Assembly (NCBI RefSeq): GCF_947172395.1
Contig: NC_069093.1
Span: 15,969,561 to 16,033,560, forward strand
Length of the DNA: 64,000 nt
From: Bicyclus anynana
Taxonomy: Eukaryota; Arthropoda; Insecta; Lepidoptera; Nymphalidae
Reading direction: 5' to 3'
The position numbers and the translations under genes were made by a program. Positions 37,490-49,300 of the stretch are shown in pieces (position 1 is the first letter of the stretch; every line of letters begins with the position of its first letter). The notes beneath the pieces were generated by a model, which saw only the letters and a program-made list of their open reading frames with translations, made no database searches and was not told the DNA's origin.

Positions 37490-37750
37490 TAACAGGTGTG
37501 GGTTAAAATCCGGGGCATGCACTCCAATTTGTCAGTTGTATGCATTTCAAGATATTAAATATCACAAACGGTGAAGGAAAAATATCATAAGAACCTGCAT
37601 ACCAGAAAATTTACTTAATTCTCTGCGTGTTTGAAGTTTGCCAATCCGCATTGAGCCAGCGTGGTGGACTATTGGCCTAAACCCTCTGATTCTTAGAGGA
37701 GACTCGAGCTTAGCAGTGATCCGAATATGGGTTGATTATGATGAATGATA
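37490..37750 (+). repeat. SINE-2 copy, decayed
   Basis: It matches the SINE-2 copy at 61438-61747 in order: GGTGTGGGTTAAAATCCGGG, AAACGGTGAAGGAAAAATAT, CTCTGCGTGTTTGAAG, CGTGGTGGACTATTGGCC and GAGGAGACTCGAGC, ending TGGGTTGATTATGATGAATG. The B-box region is mutated. Confidence 0.7.
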
Positions 37751-38175
37751 ATGCGGTATTATACAAGAATAAGCATAGTTTGAAGTAGTTCCCATATTTT
37801 TATAACAATATTAATCTTGACTAATATTCCTTATTCCGCTTCAAATTAAACGAAAGGCCCGAGTTAAGAATGTAAATAAAAAAAAAACAACAGTTAATAG
37901 TAAAATAAAATACTGATTGCGAAATAATTTAGTAAGCTTGTTGCAATCAATCACAATCTCATGAAATCGTTTGCAACAAATTGAAACAAAAAACAGCCGT
38001 GTTTTTGTACATACTCGTATATTGAATTTAATGTGATAACAGAAAAAAATGTATTTTTGATGATAAATTTCACACTTGAAAATATAATCTGCTCGAGTCT
38101 CGATCACAAGAAACAAACAGATATTCCTGTTGAAGTATTCGGCCTGGTTTGATATAATAGTAGATTGTTATACAA

Positions 38176-38247
38176 GGGGCTAAAAAGACCCATTATATAT
38201 TATAATTTAGCCTAAATAGAAACCGAGTTTATAATGGGTTTAGCCCC
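38176..38247. repeat. 72-bp hairpin repeat
   Basis: GGGGCTAAAAAGACCCATTA at the left pairs with TATAATGGGTTTAGCCCC at the right (38230-38247), with a 4-base bulge. Similar GGGGCTAA/TTAGCCCC motifs at 39034-39065 suggest a second, related copy. It is a non-coding element. Confidence 0.45.
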
Positions 38248-38399
38248 ACGTGTTACACTCTGCTTTTCACTACGATTGCGAGAAAATAAAATAGTTTAGT
38301 ACAATATTCAATGATTTATTTTAATTGAAAATTAAATATACAAAGTCTACAATTTTGGATATTAAGGGAGATGCTTTTACCCAGTAACATAATTCCCGA

Positions 38400-38612
38400 C
38401 TACTGTGAAGATGAATAATAAGTATTTAAGATAAACGTCGGAGATAATAGTTTAAAAAATTCCTTTCGTAAGTGAATCCATTCGTTGTTGTTTTCTCCAC
38501 TTATTAAATTTTTCGTAAGTAAGTACCTATTTAAGTAAATGCGGCTCGACTTTGATGGTAACAGATTGAAAATTTCATCCATCTCCAAATTAGGATCACC
38601 ATTCTCACTAGA
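38400..38612 (-). pseudogene. Possible P450 C-helix remnant (CYP4-clan-like), antisense
   Basis: On the minus strand, after a TATCTAG acceptor-like site, the frame reads ENGDPNLEMDEIFNLLPSKS, then IYLNRYLLTKNLISGENNN and EWIHLRKEFFKLLSPTF before a TAG stop. The pattern DP...EI...K..IY...LL..NLI.G...W...RK...LSPTF is the B-to-C helix region of P450s, with WxxxR intact, and resembles CYP4-clan enzymes more than CYP9A. The in-frame stop soon after, and the missing rest of the protein, point to a pseudogene fragment. This assignment rests on motif pattern alone. Confidence 0.4.
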
Positions 38613-38700
38613 TAAAGACAATAATAACAATTATTGTTGAAAAATATGTAAGTTACGGTCACAAATTTACAATGAATTTCTGAAAAAAATCAAGTGTGTA

Positions 38701-38880
38701 TTATTCACGCCAATTGTTTTTTAAATTCTCGCTTTTTAATTTTATTTTTTTCACATAAGAAAGAGGCAAAGGTACACCGTAAAGGATGTCCCATGTCTTC
38801 AAATCTCGCTCTATTCGCAACTCAATAAAAAATAAATAAAAAAATAAACACATTCCACATACAAGAACGCTGCATTTCAT
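38701..38880 (-). pseudogene. Possible membrane-anchor exon next to the P450-like remnant
   Basis: A 59-codon frame from ATG reads MKCSVLVCGMCLFFYLFF, then ELRIERDLKTWDILYGVPL and PLSYVKKIKL, ending in TAA. A hydrophobic N-terminus followed by charged residues and a proline-containing stretch is the layout of a microsomal P450 N-terminus, and it lies about 90 bases before the remnant at 38400-38612 on the same strand. No PPGP motif is present and no good splice pair keeps frame, so the link is tentative. Confidence 0.25.
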
Positions 38881-39530
38881 TCTAATTTAAAGTTTTTTAT
38901 TTATTTTTCAAAACAATCAGTGCCTTACCTATAATGATTCTATTTTCGAATAAAACCTCCTCCGTTTTATAGTAGGCTAGTACTTGGCTAGTACTCGTAA
39001 CAGACAAGAATTAAAAAACAAAATTACTTTAGCCCCTAGAGGCTAATATGCTTGTTTAGCCCCGTTGTGGAGTGGTAATATGACAGTGTTTTTGAGCAAG
39101 AGTAGTGAAAAAATTATTACCACCATAACCACGATATTGAAGATGATGATCAACACACGGCTGAAATTGAAAACCAACTATTTTAAAGTCAGTCTAAGAA
39201 AGTAAAAACATAGTATATCGACTTTCCTAAGTTCTATATCCCATTCGAATATAAAACAGTATGTAAGCTGAAATTGTCCTAATGATGATGAAATTATATA
39301 AAATCAATATTGGTATCAGATAAAAAAATATTAGGTATTTTGATAAGCAATACTGTTCCAGTAGACAGATATAAAACACGCGTAAAATAATACGAATAGA
39401 CTCAGACATGATTGTTTTGAGAAAGTGGTATAAAACAACAGCCTGCTGGATAAAGATTGCATTTCGGTTTAGTTTGTGAAGTTTTTTTGTTATTAAGAGT
39501 ATAAAAATATAGCGTGAATCATTATACTCG

Positions 39531-39581
39531 TATATAAATACGAGTAATTTTACTTTTTGGATCGCTGGTTTTGAGAACGAG
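39531..39581 (+). promoter_or_regulatory. Candidate promoter and tiny first exon of gene 4
   Basis: TATATAAATA (39531-39540) sits within the palindrome TACTCGTA-TATAAA-TACGAGTA. About 40 bases on, GAACGAG is followed by a near-perfect donor, GTAAGT (39582). The matching acceptor is TTTTTCAG at 39955, directly before the ATG. A transcript starting near 39561 would have a non-coding exon of about 20 bases and a 374-base intron. This is an inference from motifs. Confidence 0.4.
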
Positions 39582-39955
39582 GTAAGTTTTCTTTTATGAT
39601 TAACTTGCAATATTTAGTTTTCAAATATATAAGTAGAACAGAAGCAACCTGTGCATACATTAATGGAAGCTTATACTCGTAGCTTATACTGGTATGTTTA
39701 AGAATAACTTCATTTTTCGCGAAAAACTAACGAATGGTAGTGCCATATAGGAGTGGCAATAAGCCTTCAGCGTTTTGACACCGGAGACTAATATAATGTT
39801 GTTCTATAATAGATGTATTGCTTAGCTATAATTTACTCGACTGTTTAGCACAGATTTGTTAGTTTTTTGCTGAATATAATTTATCATAAATTAAATAATG
39901 ATGTTTATTTTTCAACTTGATATAGCCGCCGATTTTTGAATGTTTTATTTTTCAG

Positions 39956-42900
39956 ATGATTGTCTTCCTAATCTGGTGCAGCGTGCTTATAGCGTTGCTA
40001 ACATTGTACTTTCGAAAGATTTACTCAAGATTCAGTGATCATGGTGTCAATAACCCCAAAGTTGTTCCCCTTTTCGGGAATATGTCGAGGCTGTTTTGGG
40101 GTATTGACAATTTCACCGCAGATCTGGAGGTGTACTACAACAATTTCCCTGGAGATAGGTTAGTGTTTTTTTGATTATTTATATACTTGTAGCAGTTGAC
40201 GGAATAAGCGGTGCTTTTTCGATCGTGTACCTGATGCTAAGTGGGAAATCATTGCCTATTACAGTGCAAATCCTTGAGAAGCATGCAATGCATGGCATGG
40301 CAAAATATATCCTACAGTACTCTGCCCTGTCCTCATTGTCTTTGGTGTTAAGCCTTATAGGTCTATAATTTGATCGACAACCACACTCTGCACGACAAAA
40401 CGCCGTAATGCTAAGAGCTCTACTAAAGCTATTTAATAATATGTATTTTGCATTAAATTGTTAAATTTTCATCATATCCTATGTGCGCTTATAAAACAGC
40501 TTAATGTTTGATATTTTCATCTTTTACTTTAAAAACTTATGAACAACAAATATTTTGTTATTAATATTTTGAATTAATTTCCCGTTAAATTTGCGTTCAT
40601 TCTTACAGATTCGTGGGCAAATATGAATTTTTAAGGCCAGTTATAATGGTTAGAGATTTGGATTTAGTGAAAAAAATTGCAATCAAAGATTTTGAGCACT
40701 TCCTAGATCACAGGACTTTTACAGATGAAAAAGTTGATCAGCTGTTTTCAAGAAACCTGATATCTCTAAAAGGTAGATTTTATATTTATTTAAGAGTAAT
40801 ATTTATAACCAAACACTATGCGTTAATAACGGAAGTAATCCAAATATCGAATACAGTAGTAAATATTTTTAGGTCAAGAATGGAAAGACATGCGATCGAG
40901 TTTGAGCCCAGCATTTACAAGTTCAAAGATAAAGCTGATGGTCCCCTTTATGGAAGAAGTTGGAGAACAGATGATGCGCGCTCTGAAAAAGAAAATCAGT
41001 GAATCTGCAAGTAAGTAATAGTTATCATCGTCATCAACATCATCATCATCATCATCGTCACCATCATCGTCATCATCGTTGTCATTATCATCATCACCGT
41101 CATCATCATCATCCATCATGATATTATTATGCATCTTATTCATAAAATCTCTGCATCGCTTGGCGATACATTTTTGCAGGTAGGATGACAACTAACTTCA
41201 GCTGCAACATACCGCCAGACTGGACCAATGTAGAAAGAATAGAATATAATTGACTAATTTAACATAACTCTCTGTTGATAACTAAAATATTACCTATCAC
41301 AGTTGACAAAGAGTTCGGACAATTATACTTTTAATAACTTTAAATGTAATTAGATGGTGCTGTGGATATCGATTGCAAAGATTTGACATCACGTTATGCC
41401 AACGACGTAATAGCCTCTGTCGCCTTCGGACTGAAAGTGGACTCCCATACGGATGAAAAGAATCAGTTCTATGAAATGGGAAAAGTAGTTACAGGCACTG
41501 GCCTCAGGCAGATCCTTATATTTCTACTTATGTCAACTTGTCCTCCCATTGCCAGCGTAAGTTAATTATTTGCTCAGAAATTCTCAATTATTCAAGTATT
41601 ATTTCATATTTGCTCTTTTCTGCAAGTCTAAGTTACATTTATGACCTTTATATCTTTCCAGATATTTAAGCTTACACTATATCCTAAAGAAGTTAAGGAC
41701 TTCTTTGTGAATTTGGTTTTGAATACCATGAAAGACAGGGAGTCACGCAATATTATTAGACCAGATATGATTCATCTCCTTATGGAGGCGAAAAAAGGTA
41801 TTAATTTAATGAGTTAACTTTTTCCGTTATTATTCCTATTATTTTTCCACAATTATTGTTTCAAAGATAAAACCAATTCTAATGCAATTTTTACAGGTCA
41901 ACTGTATCATGATGACAAAAATATTTCCGAAAATGTTAATAGTGACAAAGATGCTGGCTTCGCAACGGTGGAAGAATCAACAATTGAAAAGAAGAATGTA
42001 AACAGAGGTTTGGTTTTCAGATTTCTGCAGCTCCTACTGAAATATAACATTCAAAATTCTGGAATTCTTAAAGAACCAACGCAACAATCTAATAATTGAA
42101 AAAGTTTTCCTTTATTTAATTGAATTTGTTCTTTTATTAATTAAAATTAAATGCATTAAAGTTGCACTTATTTCCGTTATAGGAAACCCAAAACTTGATG
42201 ATTAGGTTTCTAAAATATTTCTTTTTATTTAAAAATTTTTAGTTACTAAGATAAGAAATGAAATAAAACTGTTAGTATACTTAAAATAATATCTAAGGTA
42301 ATATTTAAGATGTTTCTTTTTAAAAACGTTAGTATTTTTAATTCGTTTCAGTCTGGTCAGATATGGATTTAGTCGCACAAGCTACGCTTTTCTTCAGCGC
42401 TGGTTTCGAAACAGTGTCAACGAGCATGGCCTTTTCGTTACATGAACTAGCTCTTCACCCAGACGTTCAGGAGCGACTTTATAAAGAAATCAAAAATAAT
42501 CATGTCAAAAATGGTGGCAAGCTGAGTTACGCAATTATACAGAACATGACGTACTTAGATATGGTAGTTTCTGGTAAAATTCTTTTCACATTCATTCTTT
42601 AAAGCTTTTAATTTTTAGACTATCAAACTACTAAACATAACATTAACATACTACAATTACAAACCACAAACTATAATAAATAACTACAAAGGTATCATTT
42701 AGATAACAAGATGCATGGGAATTATTTATAATCTTAGCAAGGGGTCTGTCCAATAATATGAATTTTGGAAAGAGTGGTATCTGCATAGATTTAAGAGATG
42801 GAATTTAAAAGATCGGTTGTTGTCGATGATCTTGATGCAATTAAAAAACACATTTAGAGAAGATAAGGCCAATCACGTAATAATTTTCGTCCTCAGATTA

Positions 42901-44465
42901 CATTTTTTATTACAATTTTATCGAAAATTACAATTTTTGACATGTTTGTTTTTATGAAAGATAGACTTTCGCTTGACTACAATCATGCCTGTTGTCAAGC
43001 AGTATGGCGCGCTTCGCTAGTAGATGCCTATTCACTCTTGCCTTGAATATGTTTAAATTATCAGGAGTAAAATTGATGAAATTGAAGTAGCCCTGAAAAT
43101 TCATTGGAATGTGACTTTGAAAACTAAAATAACCCTAATTTCTTAGTTTCGATAGATCGTTTTAAATCTTAAGAGTTTATTCTTAATTATAAGGTGTATA
43201 AATTATTATATAGATATTGTTTTAAATTTTATTACTTCATTTGCAGAAGTATTAAGGATATGGCCTCCAGGCTCGGCCTTAGATAGAGTTTGTGTTAAGG
43301 ACTACAATTTGGGTAAACCTAATGACAAATCTACCGAAGATTACATTGTACGTATAAGTTATTTTAGAATCTTTGCATTGGTATTATTAATTGGTAATTT
43401 ATGACCTGTAAGTTTCTTGTAAATCGATTGTTATAGATTCGAAAAGGAGAAAATCTTTGGGTTCCAGCGTGGTGCTTCCATCGTGATCCCAAATATTTTC
43501 CAGATCCTGAACGATTTGATCCCGAACGTTTTTCCGATGAGAATAAACACCTAATTAACTCTATTGCGTATATGCCTTTTGGGCTGGGCCCAAGAAATTG
43601 TATTGGTAAGTACTAAAGTGTACTATTTAAATCTATAATTACCTATTGTTGTTATTATTACACAATAATGTAATATAGTTTAATCAAAAATGATAAATTG
43701 TGATTACGTTTTGCTATCATATCTAACACGTGTTTCGTCTTTATTTCTATTTTGCACATATTAAGTTCTATTTTTTCTGCTATTTAATACTTTTTTTTTG
43801 TAGAAAGTACAAGGACATACTTATCTATGTCTATTTAATGCTTGTGATGTTAATAATGTACGGATGTAAAGAATAGGAGGCCTTCCCTTTCGATTCGATA
43901 TGATATTTGAATCTTTAAATCTTCAAATAAATTCTTTAAATCGTTGTTTATTTATTTTTAATTGCTGTTGAATGCGATGCGAGATAAATCGCTTATATTA
44001 TGAGTATCTTGGCAACGCCCACCTATTGCCCCACCTACTTTTTGGTCTATAAAAGACGAAGCAAACGACACTTTGCAATTGCACGTTGTAGAGTCAACAT
44101 CTCCTGAGGATGCTCCGGTTTCGGGGTGAAACGTACGTAGAGAGTATTTTGTCGGACCTGGGTGACGTTGTCGCATGGGTTCGCCGAATTTTCGCGGATG
44201 ATAGCAAAATAAATAAATCATTATATAATCATGCTGTTTAATGTTTATAATATGTTTCTGATATTTTTTCATTTGAGCAATTTCTTTTTCTTTTTCAGGT
44301 TCTCGATTTGCGTTATGCGAGTTAAAGGTCCTATTGTATCAGATCTTGTTGCACATCGAAGTGTCACCGTCGGTGAAGACCCAGCTTCCGTCACGATTGT
44401 CCATAGAATCTTTTAATCCTCGTCTTGTAGGAGGTCACTGGTTGACATTCAAATTACGAGCTTGA
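39956..44465 (+). CDS. CYP9A: Cytochrome P450, CYP9A subfamily (gene 4 of the array)
   Basis: ER-bound P450 monooxygenase. Ten exons: 39956-40158, 40609-40772, 40873-41010, 41354-41556, 41662-41797, 41897-42007, 42352-42573, 43247-43347, 43437-43605, 44299-44465 (TGA); 537 residues. Exon 1 is one codon longer than in genes 1-3 and 5. Landmarks: anchor MIVFLIWCSVLIALLTLYF; WKDMR; I-helix SAGFETVS; EVLRIWPPG; PERF; heme loop PFGLGPRNCIG. It is closest to gene 3 in the last two exons (LSIESFNPRLVGGHW). Exon 2 ends and exon 3 begins with the standard G/GT split codon; the exon 3/4 junction codes Asn (AAT) where genes 1, 2, 3 and 5 code Thr. It is the most compact gene of the array at 4.5 kb. The acceptor TTTCAG abuts the ATG. 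AATAAA at 44584. Exon 6 has the substitution STIEKKN where neighbours have STVGKKK or STIGKKK. Confidence 0.93.
41024..41120. repeat. Imperfect (ATC/GTC)n microsatellite in gene 4 intron 3
   Basis: About 97 bp of ATC triplets interrupted by GTC and ACC start 14 bases after the exon 3 donor. The right flank (41140-41200, TCGCTTGGCGATACATTTTT) is an eroded, reversed SINE-1 fragment. The opposite strand reads as a poly-Asp open frame, which is an artefact. Confidence 0.8.
42950..43060 (-). repeat. Dispersed repeat in gene 4 intron 7
   Basis: GCTTGACTACAATCATGCCT and AGATGCCTATTCACTCTTGC are the reverse complement of the element at 8355-8455. Non-coding. Confidence 0.5.
44075..44220 (+). repeat. 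Dispersed repeat in gene 4 intron 9
   Basis: GC-rich phrases AGTCAACATCTCCTGAGGAT, CTCCGGTTTCGGGGTGAAAC and GTCGCATGGGTTCGCCGAAT, ending in AAATAAATAAATCA. This resembles the 3' end of a retro-element I recall from moth genomes. One copy only in this window. Confidence 0.4.
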
Positions 44466-45572
44466 GAGACCTTTTACTTTTGATCGTTTTTTGTTCCTGT
44501 AATTATTTAGATTATAGTGTTGTTTATTGAATGTTATAGATTTAAATTATTTATAACAATTCAAATTTTAATAATTCTGTTATAATAAAATATTATTTTT
44601 TTTATCATTATAGTTTTTTATTTCCTAAATTATTTATTTAAAAAAACCCATAGCTTGTATTAGACGACTTCCTTCAAATGATGATGTTGAAACTAAACCA
44701 TATGGTATTTATACCATCCTCATTAATATTAATGCATATAGACACATTAATATTACTTATTGAAAATGAACTCTGTCCGTTAGTTATTTTTTTACACCGC
44801 GATTGATTTTGATGAATTTTAATAGACAACAATAAATAAAACTTGAAAGAGTCCAATAAAAGTATACAAACAAACTTTTGGATATTATCCTACTTAAGAA
44901 TTTAGATGGATTGATTATGTCGAAATAGGAGAGCAAAATTTGCATTTCTCTGGTAAACAGACTGAGAAAACATTTTTTTTTAATGTGAATAAGCTGAAGA
45001 AGCAGCAACTAGTAACGAATCAGTACATTACGATAAAAATATACTACCCATCCTGGCAAATTATGTTGCCGGGTACGAATTGCTCCGAATATGTTTCGAT
45101 AATTTGAAACATCCTCTTCCGCTGTGTGGTATCGTATCTCGTACCAGTGGCACGTATCGTCGTTCGTCAAACTTATCTTAGAATCACGACGCAGTTCAGT
45201 GTCAATAGATATAGAGATTTGTTGAAAACTTTGAACGTAGGATTGAGCAGTGTTAAAACCAAGTAAGTTTTGTAACTTTAAACGTACCGTATAATACGTA
45301 TAAAGCAAATTACCTATATTCCGTGGTTTTTACACACCCAAGTTATCATTTTATAATACATTTTTAACAATCGCTAGATGCAAGTAGCTATTTATATATC
45401 GTAATATTTCATTTCACTTAAAACAGCGAAAAATATCCTTCATTAAGATGTATTAATTTATAATATTTAGGACATACTGCCTAGGAATATTTCTGTAAAG
45501 TGCTATGCTTCCTTCACCTATCAGATCTTCATCTCGGAGGCAGACATTTTCAACGTAAAATTACAATAACAG

Positions 45573-45767
45573 TTTTTTTGTTTTTTTTTTACAAGTTAGC
45601 CCTTGACTACAATCTCACCTGATGGTAAGTGATGATGCAGTCTAAGATGGAAGCGGGCTAACTTGTTAGGAGGAGGATGAAAATCTACACCCCTTTCGGT
45701 TTCTACACGGCATCGTACTGGAACGCTAAATCGCTTGGCGGTACGTCTTTGCCGGTAGGGTGGTAAC
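45573..45767 (-). repeat. SINE-1 copy, reversed, 5' truncated
   Basis: A T-rich run (the poly(A) tail) is followed by ACAAGTTAGCCCTTGACTAC, GGAAGCGGGCTAACTTGTTA, CCCCTTTCGGTTTCTACACG and CGCTTGGCGGTACGTCTTTG. It is nearly identical to the reverse complement of 53581-53780. The tRNA-like head is missing. Confidence 0.85.
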
Positions 45768-46084
45768 AACAGTATTGCGTACATTGCATGTCATCTCGAT
45801 AATGTTGTTGATAATCGAAAGTTTTTAAATATTTCCTAACGAGGCCTTAATGTTTATGTACTCGTATACTGAAGATGAATTAAATTTATTACATGTACTA
45901 TACATGGTAATTATGTAACGACAATTACGAGTTCTGGTACCACTAGTGGTTGTGCAGCCATAATCAATCATTTTTTGAGCCTCCTTAGAACCTCCTTAGC
46001 CTCCAGCCACTTAGTATAATTACTTTAGTTTCGTATTCATTCATTCAATTAACACAAGAGTTGTGGTTTATATTGATTATTCTG

Positions 46085-46240
46085 TCCCTATCTTACTTCA
46101 TATACTGCTGGCCATAGGTCTTTTATAAGGACTTCCACATATCACGGTCATCCGACGACTTGATGACTTCGGGCGGTCGACCAACACTGCGTTTTCCGGA
46201 TTCTGAGGTTTCTTAAGGAGATTCCTTATTAGGCCCATAG
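46085..46240 (-). mobile_element. Decayed RTE-like LINE C-terminus upstream of gene 5
   Basis: On the minus strand one frame gives KTSESGKRSVGRPPEVIKSS then DDRDMWKSL and KTYGQQYMK. This matches the GRRSVGRPPTRW...DRxxWRSLQEAYVQQW pattern of the LINE at 57945-58315. Frame breaks are present. Confidence 0.55.
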
Positions 46241-46314
46241 TCATAGATCCTCAAGTTCCAGATTCAAAAGTCCGATGGTAATTGTTTACAGTTTTAAACT
46301 TTCTTTTACAGAAG

Positions 46315-49300
46315 ATGTTCTTCTTGATATGGTCCGTCGTGCTTCTAGCAGTGTTTATACTCCAACTATACAAGAGTTATTCAAGATTCAGCGATTATGG
46401 TGTCAGGCACCATACTGTTGTTCCGTTCTTGGGCAACATGGCAAGGCTAATTTTTCGCATAGACAACTTTAACAACGATATAGACAGATACTACTACGGT
46501 TTCCCCGATGAAAGGTTAGTTTATCTAACGTCATCTTATCTAAAAATGATAAAACCTTAGACCATGGGACCTACATTTATTTATTAGGTTATGACTGCTA
46601 ATCTTATAAGGAAATTAAATTTACAGATTTGATATACGTACATACTCCAGCGAACATTTGATTATGAAGATATATTACTAGCAGAACCTCGCGGTTTAAC
46701 CCGCTTAGTTAGTAAAAATACAAATCTTTCTTTTTTTATATTATACACTTTACTTTATAATTGAACTTTTTAAAAAAGTTCAAACTCTTTATAAGAATCA
46801 TTGCAGGTTTGTGGGAAAGTATGAATTTTTGAAACCAGTCATAGTTGTAAAAGACTTAGAATTGATGAAAAAAATTACAATCAAGGACTTTGAACACTTT
46901 GTCGACCACCGAAATTTTACGGACGAAAAAGTTGAGCCACTATTTGGACGAAGCTTGTTCTCTTTAAAAGGTATTTGACACTAGATGAAATATTATAATA
47001 TTGATATTACCTGAATATTAAAAAACCTCCACCTTTCATCCAGCTCCATCATTATTAAATTTAGTGAAATTAATAAGTAAAACAAAATTTAATGAATAAC
47101 AAAATTGGAATTTTAGGACAAGAATGGAAAGATATGAGAACAACTTTAAGTCCAGCGTTTACGAGCTCAAAGATAAAGCTGATGGTGCCTTTTATGGAAG
47201 AAGTTGGGCAGCAAATGATACGAGCATTGAAAAACAGGTTCAAAGAGTCCAATAGTACGTAATTTATGGTCTTTGTTTATAGTGTTTTAAAGTATATTAT
47301 CAATATCATTATTTAATAGTTCTACTACAGAGCCAGGACTTTATTGAAGAAAAATATGGAGCTACCAGGCTGTACCAATGCGGGTCGGTACTTGGTAGGC
47401 TTATTGTAATATTGATTGACTCTTTAACGAGCACTATCAGTTTTGTTGTAAGATGAGATAAGTCGTCTATCTAGGGCACGTGCGATGTCATGAGAGATAC
47501 GAGCTCCTACAACTCATCTTAATGGGAAAGGTTGCCGGTAGAGGAGGCGTTGGTCCCAGAAAAATCTTGGTAGAGGAATACAGATAGAAGACCAGGATCG
47601 CGAGTGCCGCATAATTATTTAACCTCGTGTAAGATTTTGCGGAGTTTACGAATTTGGAGGGCGATTCCGCTATTTTGTACTCGTCGATGTAATATTCGCC
47701 TATAACAAGTTTTATTAGAATTTGAACTTTATTTATATGGGATGCCTAAAATAAAATGTCACTAACAACGAAATTTCCCTGGAAATCAGCTATGTCACAG
47801 CGCAGACTGCCAACCTTCGCTAGTCGAAGAGGCACTCAAAGAAGAAGATTAGATAATAATGAAAATTACCGTCACCGAGGAAGTGTAACATCACCTGCTT
47901 TCTCACTTTATGTTGAGGTTTTTTACTAAAAGTTTCTTGGAAGAAAGAAAAGTTTAGTAGCATTTTTAGCCCAACCCAGGAATTCGTAAACCGAACCCAC
48001 ATAAATTAATAAAGTAATAACCTACTGATAAAGTATTGTTAAATTGTAATTATTTTGTAGCTGGCTCTATTGACATCGACTGCAAAGATCTGACGTCACG
48101 CTATACTAATGACGTCATTGCTTCTGTCGCTTTCGGGCTGAAGGTGGACTCACATGCTGACAAAAACAATAAATTCTTTGAAATGGGGAAGAAAGCTACA
48201 AGTTTCCAACTCAGATTTGTTTTGGTGTTCTTCATGAATTCTGCTTGTCCTGCCATCGCTAGAGTAAGTTCTATCCAAAAAATATTCCGTGGATTTTAAT
48301 AGATAAAAAATTATGTTAGTAATAAGATTACGAATAAGTATTTTTATGATCATTTATACCCCCTACTCATGGTCCCTACCCTTTAACATCAGGGTGTTTT
48401 TGTTATTACCTAGTAATATCCTATAGTTATCTTGGATTATCTTGGATTGATTGATACTCATGGTTACCGACCTTGGCTCTAGTCTGTCATCTTCAAAGGC
48501 GTATATAATCACTACGTTCGGGCTGAACTAAAAAATAAAAAAAGACCTTTACGCCGTCGGTCTGTCTGTACACGATAAACTCTAAAACTGTTGAACAGGT
48601 TTTCATGCGGTTTTTGCCAATATCTGGATAGATAGCTGTTACCGAAAACTCTATGATATAATCCTTTAAAATAATAGCCAATAATTATTTTATACTAATA
48701 TTATAAAAAGTTAAACTTTTGTGGTATTGTAGGGGGTAATATTTTCTGGACCTACTAAACTGTTTTAGAAAAAGAAATACCACTAGAAAGCTACGTTATT
48801 TGTGAGTCTCATAGGCTAAATTAAATTACCATAGCCCTGTTAATTTGTAATTTATTTCAGTTATTGGGGCTTACTATGATTTCGAATGAATTTAACAATT
48901 TCATTTCCAACTTGTTTGTAAATACAATGAAAGATAGAGAGACAAAGCACATCCTTAGAAACGACATGATACATCTTCTCTTACAGGCGAAAAAAGGTAG
49001 GTTTTTTAGTTTTCTAAAAAAAAGCTCAAAAATGGCGTGTTTGCTGCATAAAAACAGTGAGTAAAAGTGGTGTTCATTACATTATATTGTTCTTGGTTTT
49101 TTTTATATCACACTATGTATGAAGGAGATGGTCTGGTAGGTAAATGAGAAATATAATAAAATTGTAAAATCTTGTATTTTTCGATGGCTAGATGAAAATT
49201 CATGTATGTCACACGAGAGCAAAGTAGGTAATTTTCTTCATGCGCCTTTGGATTCGATCCACCTTGATTCAAACTCGGCACTTGCAGCGAAAATGACCCT

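Larger units (their letters stand above)
36747..39955. other. Intergenic region between genes 3 and 4
   Basis: It contains the gene 3 3' UTR, a decayed SINE-2 copy (37490-37750), a small hairpin element (38176-38247), possible P450-like remnants on the minus strand (38400-38880), and a candidate gene 4 promoter (39531-39581). Confidence 0.5.
44466..46314. other. Intergenic region between genes 4 and 5
   Basis: The shortest gap in the array. It contains the gene 4 3' UTR, a GC-richer patch at 45050-45290 that ends in a donor-like CCAAGTAAGT (possible non-coding first exon of gene 5, with an initiator-like TTCAGT at about 45197), a reversed SINE-1 copy (45573-45767) and an RTE-like LINE tail (46085-46240). 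Confidence 0.45.

Noticed and set aside
39543..39590. Peptide FTFWIAGFENEVS resembling the P450 I-helix, upstream of gene 4
   Set aside because: Only about 12 residues, no flanking similarity, and the site is better explained as a TATA box plus donor site. Considered as an exon 7 relic but not supported.
39227..39610. 127-codon hydrophobic minus-strand frame as a membrane protein gene
   Set aside because: AT-rich low-complexity hydrophobic translation without family features; it overlaps the proposed gene 4 promoter.
40874..41191. Minus-strand open frame rich in Asp
   Set aside because: Translation of the (ATC/GTC)n tract plus the antisense of gene 4 exon 3; not a gene.
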